A DNA stretch of 64,000 bases from Streptosporangium subroseum (lineage in GTDB: Bacteria > Actinomycetota > Actinomycetes > Streptosporangiales > Streptosporangiaceae): positions 1 to 64,000 of the forward strand of contig NZ_FZOD01000027.1 in NCBI RefSeq assembly GCF_900188345.1, given 5' to 3'. Below the pieces are notes generated by a model. It had not been told where the DNA came from. It did no database searches and was given only the letters and a program-made list of their open reading frames with translations. Positions 23,515-31,955 of this stretch are shown here, one piece after another; position 1 is the first letter of the stretch; each line of letters begins with the position of its first letter. A program made the position numbers and the translations under genes.

Positions 23515-23895
23515 ATGGACATGAAGCTTGAACTGGTGCCGATTCCCGTCTCGGACGTGGACCGCGCGAAGGCCTTCTACACCGAACAGCTCGGCTTCAA
23601 CGCCGACCTTGACCAGAGATTCGGTGAGACGTTCCGCGTCGTGCAGCTGACGCCTCCCGGGTCGGCCTGCTCCGTCTGCATAGGCGTCGGGATCGTCGAC
23701 ACGGCGCCGGGCTCGGTCCAGGGCCTGCACCTGGTCGTCTCGGACATCCGCGCCGCGCGGGCGGAGCTCGTCAAGCGGGGGGTGGAGATCGGAGAGGTCG
23801 AGGACATGACCGCGCCCGGGAAGCCGACGGTCTCCTACGCGGCCTTCAAGGACCCGGACGGCAACGGCTGGACCCTGCAGCAACTTCCCTACTGA
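23515..23895 (+). CDS. VOC family protein, glyoxalase-like
   Basis: This 126-aa protein has one vicinal oxygen chelate domain: LELVPIPVSDVDRAKAFY, GLHLVVSDIRAARAELVKRG, and a C-terminal AFKDPDGNGWTLQQLP with the conserved Asp-Pro-Asp-Gly-Asn turn and Gln/Glu position. ATG 23515 has AAAGGA 8 bases upstream. It is divergent from the TetR gene whose operators sit between them, so it is probably an induced detoxification or resistance function. The substrate is not recognisable. Confidence 0.88.
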   Translation: MDMKLELVPIPVSDVDRAKAFYTEQLGFNADLDQRFGETFRVVQLTPPGSACSVCIGVGIVDTAPGSVQGLHLVVSDIRAARAELVKRGVEIGEVEDMTAPGKPTVSYAAFKDPDGNGWTLQQLPY

Positions 23896-23938
23896 AACCA
23901 CGTTCCGGCAGGTGCAGCTGGGGAAGGTACGGCGTTCC

Positions 23939-24853
23939 TCATCCTTTGGTGGCCCCGGCGAGCATCCCGGAGACGAGTGCTTTCTGGGAGAAGAGGAACA
24001 GCACCAGCACAGGGAGGATGGCGACGACGATCGCGAGCGCGAGTTCCGGGGTGGTGATGTTGAGTCCGGCACCGGCGACGGGATTGAAGGAGGGGGTGGA
24101 GGACAGCAGTTGGTTCAGCCCTACCTGCACGGGAAACTCGTCACTGTTGGGCAGCACCAGGTACGGCAGGAAGAAGTTGTTCCAGTTCCCTACAAAACTG
24201 AAGAACGCCACCAGCCCCACGACGGGCTTGGCCAGCGGCAGGGCGATGCGCACAAAGATCTGCCACTCTGAGCAGCCGTCAATGCGAGCGGCCGCGAGGA
24301 TCTCCCGGGGAAGGGTGGTCCCAAAGTAGATATATACGAGGTAGACGCCGAAGGGGTAGAACGAGAAAGGCAGGATGATCGACCACACCGTTCCGATCAG
24401 GTGGAACTCGTTAAGTTCGAGGAAGATCGGCAGCACCAGGGCGGCCGAAGGCATGATCATGGTGGCGAGCGTGATCGCGAGCAGGGTCTTGCGCCCGCGA
24501 AACCTGGTGAGCGCCAGGCCGTACCCGGCGGGAACACTGGTGATCAGCGTGAGGATGAGGGACCCGACGGAGTAGACCGCGGAGTTCCGCAGCCACATCG
24601 TCATCGCGTTGTCCTGGAAGGAGAACAGATGCGTCCAGGCCGCGCCGATCTGGCTGAAGGAGCCGAACGACAGAGGCGAGTCGTGGATCAGCTGGTCGGC
24701 GGTCTTCGACGGTGCGAGGAGCACCCACAGGACCGGCAGAACGAAGAAGACCAGCAGTAGGCCGAGCAGAACGCAGACGATGAGGATCGAGATGGCCCGT
24801 GAGGGCGTGCCGCGCCATGGCGGGGCGGACGGGCCAGGGTTGCTGTTTGTCAT
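23939..24853 (-). CDS. Carbohydrate ABC transporter permease (MalG type)
   Basis: This 304-aa inner membrane protein has about six helices. The first, ILIVCVLLGLLLVFFVLPVLWVL, follows a Pro-rich cytoplasmic start, and the EAA loop EILAAARIDGCSEWQIFVRI with the coupling Gly contacts the ATPase. A VPAGYGLALTRFRGRK segment is typical of the CUT1 family. It overlaps the upstream permease by 4 bp. No ATPase gene is present nearby, so a shared MsiK-like ATPase encoded elsewhere is probable. Confidence 0.93.
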   Translation of the reverse strand: MTNSNPGPSAPPWRGTPSRAISILIVCVLLGLLLVFFVLPVLWVLLAPSKTADQLIHDSPLSFGSFSQIGAAWTHLFSFQDNAMTMWLRNSAVYSVGSLILTLITSVPAGYGLALTRFRGRKTLLAITLATMIMPSAALVLPIFLELNEFHLIGTVWSIILPFSFYPFGVYLVYIYFGTTLPREILAAARIDGCSEWQIFVRIALPLAKPVVGLVAFFSFVGNWNNFFLPYLVLPNSDEFPVQVGLNQLLSSTPSFNPVAGAGLNITTPELALAIVVAILPVLVLFLFSQKALVSGMLAGATKG

Positions 24854-25776
24854 TTCTCATCCAACGTGAACATTTTCGAGCGAGCCACCAGCAGGCTGGC
24901 GCAGACGAGGCCGATGGCCAGGAGGAAGACCGAGACCGCGGCGGCTCCGTTGAAGTCGCCCTGCTGGAAGGCGAAGACATACGCCAGTTGGTTGGGCGAC
25001 CAGGTCGGACTGATCCGGCCCAGGCTCGCCGTCTGGAGCAACTGCGGTTCGATGAAGAGCTGCGTGCCGGCGGCGAAGGCAAGGATGACCATGTAGATGA
25101 TCCACTGCTTGATCATCGGGATCTGGATGTGCCAGGCGGTCCTCCATGGGCCGGCTCCGTCCATCCTGGCCGCTTCCAGGACCTCATCCGGGATGTTGTT
25201 CAGTGCTCCGTACATGACCACGATCCAGCCGCCGGCCCCGGTCCAGAAGGCGATCAGCACGAAGATCACCGGAAGGTCGCCCGGTGCCAGGACCGCGGCG
25301 AAGCTGTGGAACCCCAGTGAGTTCAGCAGCCAGGAAGCGGGGCTGACGTCCGGGTCGAGCATGAACAACCACACCAGCACGCTTGCCACGCCGGCGAGCG
25401 CGCCAGGGATGTAGAAGAGGAAGCGGAAGACGGCCGACACCCTGGGCCGCATACGACTGCGCAAGATCACGGCCACCAGGACCGTCAGCACGACCAGGAC
25501 GACCAGCCACATCACCAGGTAGATCAGGACGTTCGTGAAGGCAGGCACGAATCTGTAGTCGCCGGCCACCTTGACGAACTGGTTGAGACCGGTGAACTGG
25601 CCCTTGTCGTTGGTCAGAGCGAGGTAGAAGGCGTAGCAGGTCGGGAAGACGCCGAAGGCGAGCAGCAGGATCGCGTAGCCGGCGACGAAGAGGTAGCCGG
25701 CGAGGCCGCCCTCCCGCCGTGCCGTGGCGCGACGGGAGGGGGACTCGACGACGTGCCGTGTCTCCAGCACTGTCAT
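24850..25776 (-). CDS. Carbohydrate ABC transporter permease (MalF type)
   Basis: This 308-aa CUT1 permease has membrane helices starting with GYLFVAGYAILLLAFGVFPTCYAFYLAL, and the EAA loop EVLEAARMDGAGPWRTAWHI. It pairs with the MalG-type protein encoded next and overlaps the solute-binding protein gene by 4 bp, giving the order binding protein, MalF, MalG. The substrate is inferred from the neighbouring catabolic genes to be L-fucose or a fucose-containing sugar. Confidence 0.93.
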   Translation of the reverse strand: MTVLETRHVVESPSRRATARREGGLAGYLFVAGYAILLLAFGVFPTCYAFYLALTNDKGQFTGLNQFVKVAGDYRFVPAFTNVLIYLVMWLVVLVVLTVLVAVILRSRMRPRVSAVFRFLFYIPGALAGVASVLVWLFMLDPDVSPASWLLNSLGFHSFAAVLAPGDLPVIFVLIAFWTGAGGWIVVMYGALNNIPDEVLEAARMDGAGPWRTAWHIQIPMIKQWIIYMVILAFAAGTQLFIEPQLLQTASLGRISPTWSPNQLAYVFAFQQGDFNGAAAVSVFLLAIGLVCASLLVARSKMFTLDEK

Positions 25777-27167
25777 TGATTGGTCACCGTGTAACCCTCG
25801 GCCTTGGCCTCATCGCTGATCGCGGCCTGCCAGGCGGGCAGCGTCTCGGTCAGCGACTTGCCGGCCGTCAGCGCCGGGAGCACCACGCTGGACCAGGCAG
25901 TGGCATCGCTGAACTTGGTGTTTGACCAGCCGGTCCACACCTCATCGGCCGCCTGCTGGAAAACGTCGCTCACGTCGGCGGCGAAGTACTTCTGGTTCTC
26001 CGGGTTGGCCAGCCAGACCTTGGCCGCCGGCGCGTACGCCGGATAGGTGGGAGCCGACGCCTGGTTGTCGTTCGACGTGGTTAGCCAGGTGGCCAGGTCG
26101 GTGGACGCCTTCAAATTGGCGCTGTGCGAGGACACCATCCACACGCCGCCGCCGACGTTGCCGGTCGACGGAGTGGTCTCCCCTGGCCAGGTGAGCGGCG
26201 GGGCGACGGCGATCTGGCCCGCGGGAGTCTTGAAGGCCGTGTTGAAGAGGTACTGGCCGTACCACGACGGGCCGTAGGCCATCAGGACCTTGCTCCCGCT
26301 GTTCTTCGCGAATCCCTGGCTGAAGAAGCCCTGGGTGGTGACGGCCTTCTCGGAGATGAGGGAGTCGAGCAGATTGGACATTCGGGTGCAGTTGCCGTCC
26401 GCGAGGTTCACGCGCAGGTTGTTCGGCTGCACCAGGTTGAAGGCCGGGCACTGGCTCGCCCAGAAGTAGGACTCCTGGGAGTTGGTGTCACCGACGGAGC
26501 CGACCAGGTAGCCCGGGTGCTCCTTGGCGACCTTCTGGCCGAGTTCCTGGTACTGCTGCCAGGTGGTGGGCACCTGGTAGCCCCACTTGTCCATGAGCGA
26601 CTTGTTGTACCAGAGCACCACCTGCGCGATGTCATTGCGCATGCAGTAGGTGTGACCGTTGATCTGGCAGGGGCTCAGTGAGCCCTTGGCGAAGCCGTCC
26701 AGTGTCTGCTGCGGGACCAGGTTCTGGTCGAGCGGCGCGGCGAAGGGGATCGTCGAAGGAGCGGTCGGCTCCGCAGCCCACGTGACATCGGTGGGAGAGC
26801 CGAACACGACGTCCGGCCAGCCGCTGCCGGTGCGGTCGAAGAGCTGCACCTTCGTCTGCAGGTAGGTGGACCCGTCGGCCCCGCCGTCGTAGGTGACGAT
26901 GTTCATCTTCACCGTGGGGTGCGACTTCTGGTACGCCTGCACCGAGGGCAGCCGGGTCGAGTCCGCCCAGACGGTGATCTGCGAAGTGTCGTCCTGCTTG
27001 ACCGGCTTGAAGGTCGTGCTGCCGCTGTCGCTGCCGGTGGTGGTGGTGGACTGCTCGGCGCTGGCACAGCCGGCGAGGAGGGTCATGCCGAGCAGGGAGA
27101 GGGCTACGGCGCTCTTGCCGGCAGCCGTGCGCCGTGCACTGGCTTTCAGGAAACCAGGAAACCTCAT
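25773..27167 (-). CDS. Sugar-binding lipoprotein of an ABC importer
   Basis: This 464-aa extracytoplasmic solute-binding protein has a lipoprotein signal with the lipobox LLAGC (Cys about residue 34) after ALSLLGMT, then a Ser/Thr-rich linker and the type-1 binding fold: ITVWADSTRLPSVQAYQK, WPDVVFGSPTDVTWAAEP, YNKSLMDKWGYQVPTTW. ATG 27167 is used because AAGGAA lies 6 bases upstream. It is the first gene of the transport operon and, from context, captures L-fucose or fucosides released outside the cell. Confidence 0.92.
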   Translation of the reverse strand: MRFPGFLKASARRTAAGKSAVALSLLGMTLLAGCASAEQSTTTTGSDSGSTTFKPVKQDDTSQITVWADSTRLPSVQAYQKSHPTVKMNIVTYDGGADGSTYLQTKVQLFDRTGSGWPDVVFGSPTDVTWAAEPTAPSTIPFAAPLDQNLVPQQTLDGFAKGSLSPCQINGHTYCMRNDIAQVVLWYNKSLMDKWGYQVPTTWQQYQELGQKVAKEHPGYLVGSVGDTNSQESYFWASQCPAFNLVQPNNLRVNLADGNCTRMSNLLDSLISEKAVTTQGFFSQGFAKNSGSKVLMAYGPSWYGQYLFNTAFKTPAGQIAVAPPLTWPGETTPSTGNVGGGVWMVSSHSANLKASTDLATWLTTSNDNQASAPTYPAYAPAAKVWLANPENQKYFAADVSDVFQQAADEVWTGWSNTKFSDATAWSSVVLPALTAGKSLTETLPAWQAAISDEAKAEGYTVTNQ

Positions 27168-27223
27168 GGTCGTTCCTTCCAATCTCACTTCTTGGGGGGA
27201 TTGAGAGAGCAGTGGGGGGCGGG

Positions 27224-28324
27224 TCAGGCTGAGGCCTGCTCGACGAACTGCTGCAGTTCACTGCCGTACTGGAAATCGAGCGGCAGGGCGATGCCGGGAC
27301 CGGTGGGGGCATGGACCATGCCACGGTCGTCCACATGACGCTCCCGGACGACCGTGGTCGCGGTCACCAGGGACTCGTAGTAGGTAGTGTTGGAGATCGC
27401 CATGCACAGGTGGTGGTTGGGGATGTCAGAGCCGTGCACCTCTGCACGGAGCTGGTAGGAGTCAGCGAGATGGGCCGTGCGCATGGCTCCGGTGATGCCG
27501 CCTCGCAAGGTGGTGCTGGTCCGCACTCCGAAGGTGGCGGCACCGACCTTGATGAAGTCGGCGGAGTTCATGTGGGCACCGTCCGACGTCTCAGCGACCA
27601 GGAGGGGGATGGACACCGATTCGGCGAGCCGCTGGTAGGCGCTGATGCTGAACTCGCGCATCGGCTCCTCGTACCAAAGGTAGTCCGCTTCGGCCAGGGC
27701 CCGCCCGAGGTAGATGGCGTCCGGCAGGTCGAAGCCGGCGGAGCCGTCGTACATCAGTGGCACCTCGGCTCCGACGTGCTGCCGGAGCGCCAGGCACAGT
27801 TGTGCGTCCCTGCGGGCGTCGCCCCAGGCGTGGAGCTTGATACCGCGGTAGCCCAACGCGAGGCACTGGTCTGCGACGTCGAGGAATTCCTCGACCGTCG
27901 CGAAGGTGGACGTGGACGCGTACGCCGGTATCTGCCTGCGGAACCCGCCCAAGACCTCCCAGACCGGTTGGTTGTACACCCGGCCTGCGAGGTCCCAGAG
28001 GGCGATGTCGATGAGGCCGAAGGCGGGCAGGGGAAGCTCGTGGATACGGTCGAGCTCCCACACCCGGTGCCAGAGCCATTCACGCTGGAAGGGATCCTGC
28101 CCGATCAGTTCCTCGCGGAAAACTCGTTCGACCAGGTCCTCGAGCATGACAGCCGCTCCTGGCCGGGCGAACAGCGCTACGCCTTCCGCGCCTTCGTCCG
28201 TACCGATTCGCAGGACCGCGCCGTCGCCGACCGGAGCGCTGCCGCTCAGGCCGTCCCGCCAGCGGAAGGGAGGGTCGGCCGGGGGAACGACGATCCGGTG
28301 GACTTCGACATGAGTGATCTTCAT
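27224..28324 (-). CDS. Enolase-superfamily sugar acid dehydratase (probable L-fuconate dehydratase)
   Basis: This 366-aa mandelate-racemase-subgroup enzyme would dehydrate an aldonate to a 2-keto-3-deoxy acid. The metal ligands appear as Asp193 (PLMYDGS), Glu219 (WYEEP) and Glu245 (VAETSDG), with His297 in EVHGSDIPNHH as likely base. The Lys motif is K163-L-H165 rather than K-x-K. Neighbouring genes for fucose dehydrogenase, lactonase, keto-acid dehydrogenase and hydrolase point to L-fuconate; another C6 deoxy-sugar acid or D-arabinonate is possible. It is in line with the transporter genes. Confidence 0.83.
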   Translation of the reverse strand: MKITHVEVHRIVVPPADPPFRWRDGLSGSAPVGDGAVLRIGTDEGAEGVALFARPGAAVMLEDLVERVFREELIGQDPFQREWLWHRVWELDRIHELPLPAFGLIDIALWDLAGRVYNQPVWEVLGGFRRQIPAYASTSTFATVEEFLDVADQCLALGYRGIKLHAWGDARRDAQLCLALRQHVGAEVPLMYDGSAGFDLPDAIYLGRALAEADYLWYEEPMREFSISAYQRLAESVSIPLLVAETSDGAHMNSADFIKVGAATFGVRTSTTLRGGITGAMRTAHLADSYQLRAEVHGSDIPNHHLCMAISNTTYYESLVTATTVVRERHVDDRGMVHAPTGPGIALPLDFQYGSELQQFVEQASA

Positions 28325-28372
28325 GATGACTTTTCTGTTTCTGAGATCGGACAGGCCAGGCAGGTGTGCCGG

Positions 28373-28824
28373 CTAGAAGTTGCCATAGGCCTGTATTTCG
28401 TAGAGGCCGCCGTTGTAGCTGGAGCTGGTCACGGTGAGCCGCAGGTAGCGGGCGGAGACCGGCGCCGCGGCGACGGACTCGTTCGCCGAGGAGCGGTGTA
28501 CGACGCCGTGTGATCGTCGAAGGTCGACCGGTTGGTGCCGTCGCTGGAGTACTCCAGGAGGTACTTGTAGCCGCTCGGCTTCTCGAACATGGTCACCACG
28601 CTGGACACGGAGGTGACGGAGCCCAGATCGACCTGCATCCAGGAGGGATCCGGGCAGGCCCAGGCCCTGCGCCCAACACGTGGAAAGGTCGCCGTCCACG
28701 GCTGGCTCAGGAGTGTTGGACTCGGAGTAGGAAGAACAATTCTGCGCTTCACCGTGCGGGTGAGGATGGGAAATTTCAACACTGAAGATCCCAGGGGAGG
28801 AGGACCCTCGCTTCGTCGGTCACT
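28373..28824 (-). pseudogene. Remnant of an F5/8 type C (discoidin, CBM32-like) domain
   Basis: The domain can be read across two frames: SNTPEPAVDGDLSTCW in one frame, then AWACPDPSWMQVDLGSVTSV through YLLEYSSDGTNRSTFDDHT in another, then back to SANESVAAAPVSARYLRLTV and ending YEIQAYGNF before TAG at 28373. Shifts fall near 28670 and 28493 and compensate each other. Upstream, the frame stops near 28826 and no catalytic domain or start exists. Such domains usually sit at the C end of secreted glycosidases, including alpha-L-fucosidases, so this looks like the leftover of an enzyme that once fed the adjacent sugar pathway. Confidence 0.72.
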
Positions 28825-29614
28825 GGGGCATCGCTGAGGCCCCAGCTGGGTGGTCGGCCAGGGTGAAGACCCGGTCGCGGATCTTACGTTCGAACTGATT
28901 CTGGGTGGTGTCGATGTGCGCGATCATCAGCTCAGCGGCCCTGTCCACCTCGCCGGCCGCGATGGCCTCGGCGATGGCAAGGTGCTGGGCGCCCGCGACC
29001 TCCAGCGAACCCGGCACCCCTCCATGGAAGAGCAGGGCGTCCGACTGGAACGCGAAGCGACGGATGTTGGCGAGGCTCGCTCGCAAGAACACGTTGTGGG
29101 CGGCGACGCCGATCGAGTCGTGGAACTCCGCGTCCGCGTGGGCGAACGCCTCCGCGTCCGCCGCCCTTCCGGCCGCCAGGGAACTGTCGGCGCCGGCCCG
29201 AATGGCCCGCACCTCGATCGGTGCGGCCATCGTCGCAGCGCGCCGTGTGGTCTCCGACTCGATCAGGCGCCGGTAGTCCAGGAGCATCAGAACGTGCTCC
29301 ATGTTGGTGGGTTGAAAGTGCGCGAGCTGGTCGTCGGCCGGCCCACCGGTCGATCCGGCGACGAAGATACCGGCACCCTTACGGACGCTGAGTCGACCGA
29401 TGGCAGCCAGGACTTTGACAGCCTCACGGGTGACATTGCGAGTGGCGCCGAGAACCTCCGCAAGCCCTTTCTCGGTGGGCAGGCGGTCGCCGGGCCGTAG
29501 GTTGCGCTCGGCGATGTAGTTGAGCAATTGCTCCGCGACCAGTTCGTAACCAGGGCGGTAGCGATCGGCCCCGTCGTCCCCTCCGCCAGGAGCAGCCTTG
29601 GCTATGCCGGGCAC
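28820..29614 (-). CDS. FadR-type GntR regulator of the sugar regulon
   Basis: This 264-aa protein has a GntR winged helix (YELVAEQLLNYIAERNLRPGDRLPTEKGLAEVLGATRNVTREAVKVL, about residues 23-70) and an FCD helical ligand domain with LIESETTRRAA and DAEFHDSIGVAAHN carrying metal-binding Asp/His. GTG 29614 has AGGGGAAGG 7 bases upstream. It precedes the dehydratase and transporter genes and is divergent from the FAH/SDR operon, so it likely controls both arms by sensing a sugar acid intermediate. Confidence 0.9.
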   Translation of the reverse strand: MPGIAKAAPGGGDDGADRYRPGYELVAEQLLNYIAERNLRPGDRLPTEKGLAEVLGATRNVTREAVKVLAAIGRLSVRKGAGIFVAGSTGGPADDQLAHFQPTNMEHVLMLLDYRRLIESETTRRAATMAAPIEVRAIRAGADSSLAAGRAADAEAFAHADAEFHDSIGVAAHNVFLRASLANIRRFAFQSDALLFHGGVPGSLEVAGAQHLAIAEAIAAGEVDRAAELMIAHIDTTQNQFERKIRDRVFTLADHPAGASAMPQ

Positions 29615-29954
29615 TAAGTAACCTTCCCCTCTGCACAATGAATCAGATCTATTAGTGCGGTCAGTATGCCACCAGCACATCGACATGAGAAGGCCTTGAA
29701 GGCAACTTACGCTGTTGTAGTGGGCAGACGTGCGGAAGGCGGGTATCCTCTGCCACAGCCATTGCAAGGAAGCGCCCTGATACATATGGTCCTTCCTGGC
29801 AGATTGAGCAGAAGCTTGATGACCAGGCCCGGCCTTGCCAAGGCCCGGCATGCGCACGGCCATGGCATGGTCCCGACCCGGCGCCCCCGCACAGCACTGG
29901 GGTGGCGGCGCCGGTCCATTCCGCGCCGGGACGACCCAACCTGGAGACACTGCA
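29615..29954. promoter_or_regulatory. Divergent control region of the sugar regulon (340 bp)
   Basis: This gene-free spacer lies between the FadR-type regulator and the FAH-hydrolase operon. It is less GC-rich near 29640-29720. A hairpin GGCCTT-GCC-AAGGCC is present near 29835-29849. I found no convincing FadR-like TGGTnnnACCA site by eye. Confidence 0.4.
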
Positions 29955-30788
29955 ATGAGATTGGCCCGACACGGCACGGCGGGAGCCGAGCAACCACTGG
30001 TCCAAGGACCAGACGGGGTATGGCGAGACCTACGTCCTGTCGTGGCAGACTTGACCCCCGCCACGCTGCCGCAGGTACTGAGCGGAGTCGCCCTCGATGA
30101 GCTACCCGTGGTCGCCGCGCCCGGCCGGTTCGGCACTCCGGTTGCCGGCATCGGCAAGGTGGTCTGCATCGGGCTGAACTACCGCGATCATGCGGCGGAA
30201 ACCGGCGCCCAACTCCCCGAGGAACCAATCGTGTTCCTCAAGACCTCGGACACCGTGGTCGGCCCGGATGACGAGGTGCTCATCCCACGTCGCTCGGTCA
30301 AGACGGACTACGAGGTGGAACTCGCCGTCGTGATCGGCCGCCAGGCCCGATACCTGGCCGACGAGGCCGCCGCGGCGGCCTGCGTCGCGGGGTACTCGAT
30401 CAGTAACGACGTGTCGGAGCGGGAGTTCCAGCTCGAGCGGGGAGGCCAGTGGGACAAGGGCAAGAACTGCGAGACGTTCAACCCGCTCGGCCCGTGGCTG
30501 GTCACCGCGGACGAGGTCGCCGACCCCCAGGCGCTCGGACTGCGGCTGTGGGTGAACGGACAGCTGCGGCAGGACGGATCCACACAAGACATGATTTTCG
30601 GGGTGCATCACCTCATCTGGTACCTCAGCCAGTTCATGGTGCTGCAGCCCGGCGATGTCATCAACACAGGAACACCGGCCGGGGTCGCCCTGGGCCGCGC
30701 AGGACAGCCATACCTGCAAGAAGGAGACATCGTCGAGCTTGAGATCGACGGCCTCGGCCGGCAGCGGCAGACGATCGGACAGGCCTGA
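29955..30788 (+). CDS. FAH-family hydrolase (probable 2,4-diketo-3-deoxy-L-fuconate hydrolase)
   Basis: This 277-aa enzyme likely splits a diketo sugar acid into pyruvate and L-lactate. FAH motifs are KVVCIGLNYRDHAAETG, PIVFLKTSDTVVGPDD, the acidic cluster TDYEVELAVVIGRQ, YSISNDVSEREFQLERGGQW, and LQPGDVINTGTPAGVALG. The KGKNCETFNPLGPW segment is typical of sugar-acid members. ATG 29955 has GGAG 8 bases upstream. It is followed 1 bp later by the SDR gene. Acylpyruvase or another keto-acid hydrolase are alternatives from sequence alone. Confidence 0.85.
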   Translation: MRLARHGTAGAEQPLVQGPDGVWRDLRPVVADLTPATLPQVLSGVALDELPVVAAPGRFGTPVAGIGKVVCIGLNYRDHAAETGAQLPEEPIVFLKTSDTVVGPDDEVLIPRRSVKTDYEVELAVVIGRQARYLADEAAAAACVAGYSISNDVSEREFQLERGGQWDKGKNCETFNPLGPWLVTADEVADPQALGLRLWVNGQLRQDGSTQDMIFGVHHLIWYLSQFMVLQPGDVINTGTPAGVALGRAGQPYLQEGDIVELEIDGLGRQRQTIGQA

Positions 30789-30789
30789 G

Positions 30790-31539
30790 ATGGGTACCTT
30801 CGACGGACTCTCCGCCTTGGTCACCGGCGGCGCGTCGGGTATCGGCCTGGCCACCGCCCGCCTGCTTGAGGCGGAGGGAGCACGGGTGGTCGTGCTCGAC
30901 CTGACCACAGGCGGCCCCGACGACGCGGCCCGCGTCTGCGCAGACCTCTCCGACGACAGCGCGGTCAGGGCAGCGGTCGGCACCGCCATATCCACCCTCG
31001 GCGGCCTGGACATCCTGGTCAACAACGCCGGAATCGGTGCCCAGGGCGGTATAGAGGACAACAGCGACGACGAGTGGCTCCGTGTCCTGGACGTGAACGT
31101 CCTGGGACTGGTGCGGGTCACCCGCGCCGCGCTGCCCGCGCTCCGTGCCTCCGAACACGCGGCGATCGTGAACGTCTGCTCGATCGCAGCCACAGCGGGG
31201 CTGCCCCAGCGAGCGCTGTACTCGTCCAGCAAGGGCGCGGTGCTCGCGTTGACCCTGGCGATGGCGGCCGACCTGCTTCCCGACAGGGTCCGGGTCAACA
31301 CCGTGAACCCAGGCACCGCCGACACCCCGTGGGTGGGCCGGCTCCTGGAAAGCGCGGACGATCCGGCCGCAGAACGCGCCGCCCTGGAGGCCCGGCAGCC
31401 GCATGGCCGCCTGGTGACAGCCGAAGAGGTCGCCGCCGCCATCTGCTACCTGGCTTCCCCGGCCGCCGCATCGACCACGGGCACCACCCTGGCTGTTGAC
31501 GGCGGCATGCACGGCCTGCGCCTGCGGCCGAGGGGCTGA
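30790..31539 (+). CDS. SDR dehydrogenase (probable 2-keto-3-deoxy-L-fuconate dehydrogenase)
   Basis: This 249-aa classical short-chain dehydrogenase has ALVTGGASGIGLATARLL for NAD(P), an acidic VVVLDLT at the end of beta 2 favouring NAD, LVNNAGIGAQ, the catalytic Ser in VNVCSIAATAGLPQ, YSSSK as Tyr/Lys pair, and VNPGTADTPWV. The ATG follows the hydrolase TGA by one base. In the non-phosphorylative fucose pathway an SDR oxidises C4 of the keto-deoxy acid, the assignment adopted here; the sequence alone would only say NAD-dependent alcohol dehydrogenase. Confidence 0.85.
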   Translation: MGTFDGLSALVTGGASGIGLATARLLEAEGARVVVLDLTTGGPDDAARVCADLSDDSAVRAAVGTAISTLGGLDILVNNAGIGAQGGIEDNSDDEWLRVLDVNVLGLVRVTRAALPALRASEHAAIVNVCSIAATAGLPQRALYSSSKGAVLALTLAMAADLLPDRVRVNTVNPGTADTPWVGRLLESADDPAAERAALEARQPHGRLVTAEEVAAAICYLASPAAASTTGTTLAVDGGMHGLRLRPRG

Positions 31540-31543
31540 CAGG

Positions 31544-31867
31544 ATGCAACGCTTCGCCGCGGTCATCCGGCTGCGCCCAGAGAAGGAGGCCGAATACCGC
31601 GCTCTGCACGCTGCGGCCTGGCCTGGCGTGCTCGCCGCGTTGAAGCAGGCCAATATCAGTAACTACTCGATCTTCCTACGCGACGGGTTGCTCTTCAGCT
31701 ACCTGGAATACAACGGCGACGACTACGCCGCCGACATGGCCTCCATCGCGGCCGACCCCGTCACGCAGGAGTGGCTGGCTCACACCGACCCCTGCCAGCA
31801 GCCGCTGGACAGCGCCACCGGCGCAGAGTCGTGGGCACCCGCGGAGCAGATCTTCCACCTCGAGTGA
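31544..31867 (+). CDS. L-rhamnose/L-fucose mutarotase family protein (RhaM-like)
   Basis: This 107-aa dimeric ferredoxin-like fold protein interconverts the anomers of a 6-deoxy sugar. The family motifs are present: FAAVIRLRPEKEAEYRALHAAAWPGVL, ISNYSIFLRDGLLFSYLEYNGDD, and PCQQPL. Its conserved His, Tyr and Trp residues line the sugar pocket in RhaM. It lies 4 bp after the SDR gene. With fucose-type catabolic genes around it, it would supply the anomer used by the dehydrogenase. Confidence 0.88.
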   Translation: MQRFAAVIRLRPEKEAEYRALHAAAWPGVLAALKQANISNYSIFLRDGLLFSYLEYNGDDYAADMASIAADPVTQEWLAHTDPCQQPLDSATGAESWAPAEQIFHLE

Positions 31868-31955
31868 AACCGCACACCCCGCCCTCCGCATTGCGCCCAC
31901 ATCAGCCTCCCCCTCCCTTCCTTCCCCGAACAACCCGCGACCGAAGGGCAACGCC

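Noticed and set aside
28373..28699. An intact 108-aa gene in place of the F5/8C remnant
   Set aside because: Only its two ends match the domain in that frame. The middle matches in another frame, so the continuous translation is not a real protein.
29615..29954. FadR-type operator in the fucose control region
   Set aside because: I looked for TGGTnnnACCA-like symmetry and found none good enough to report.
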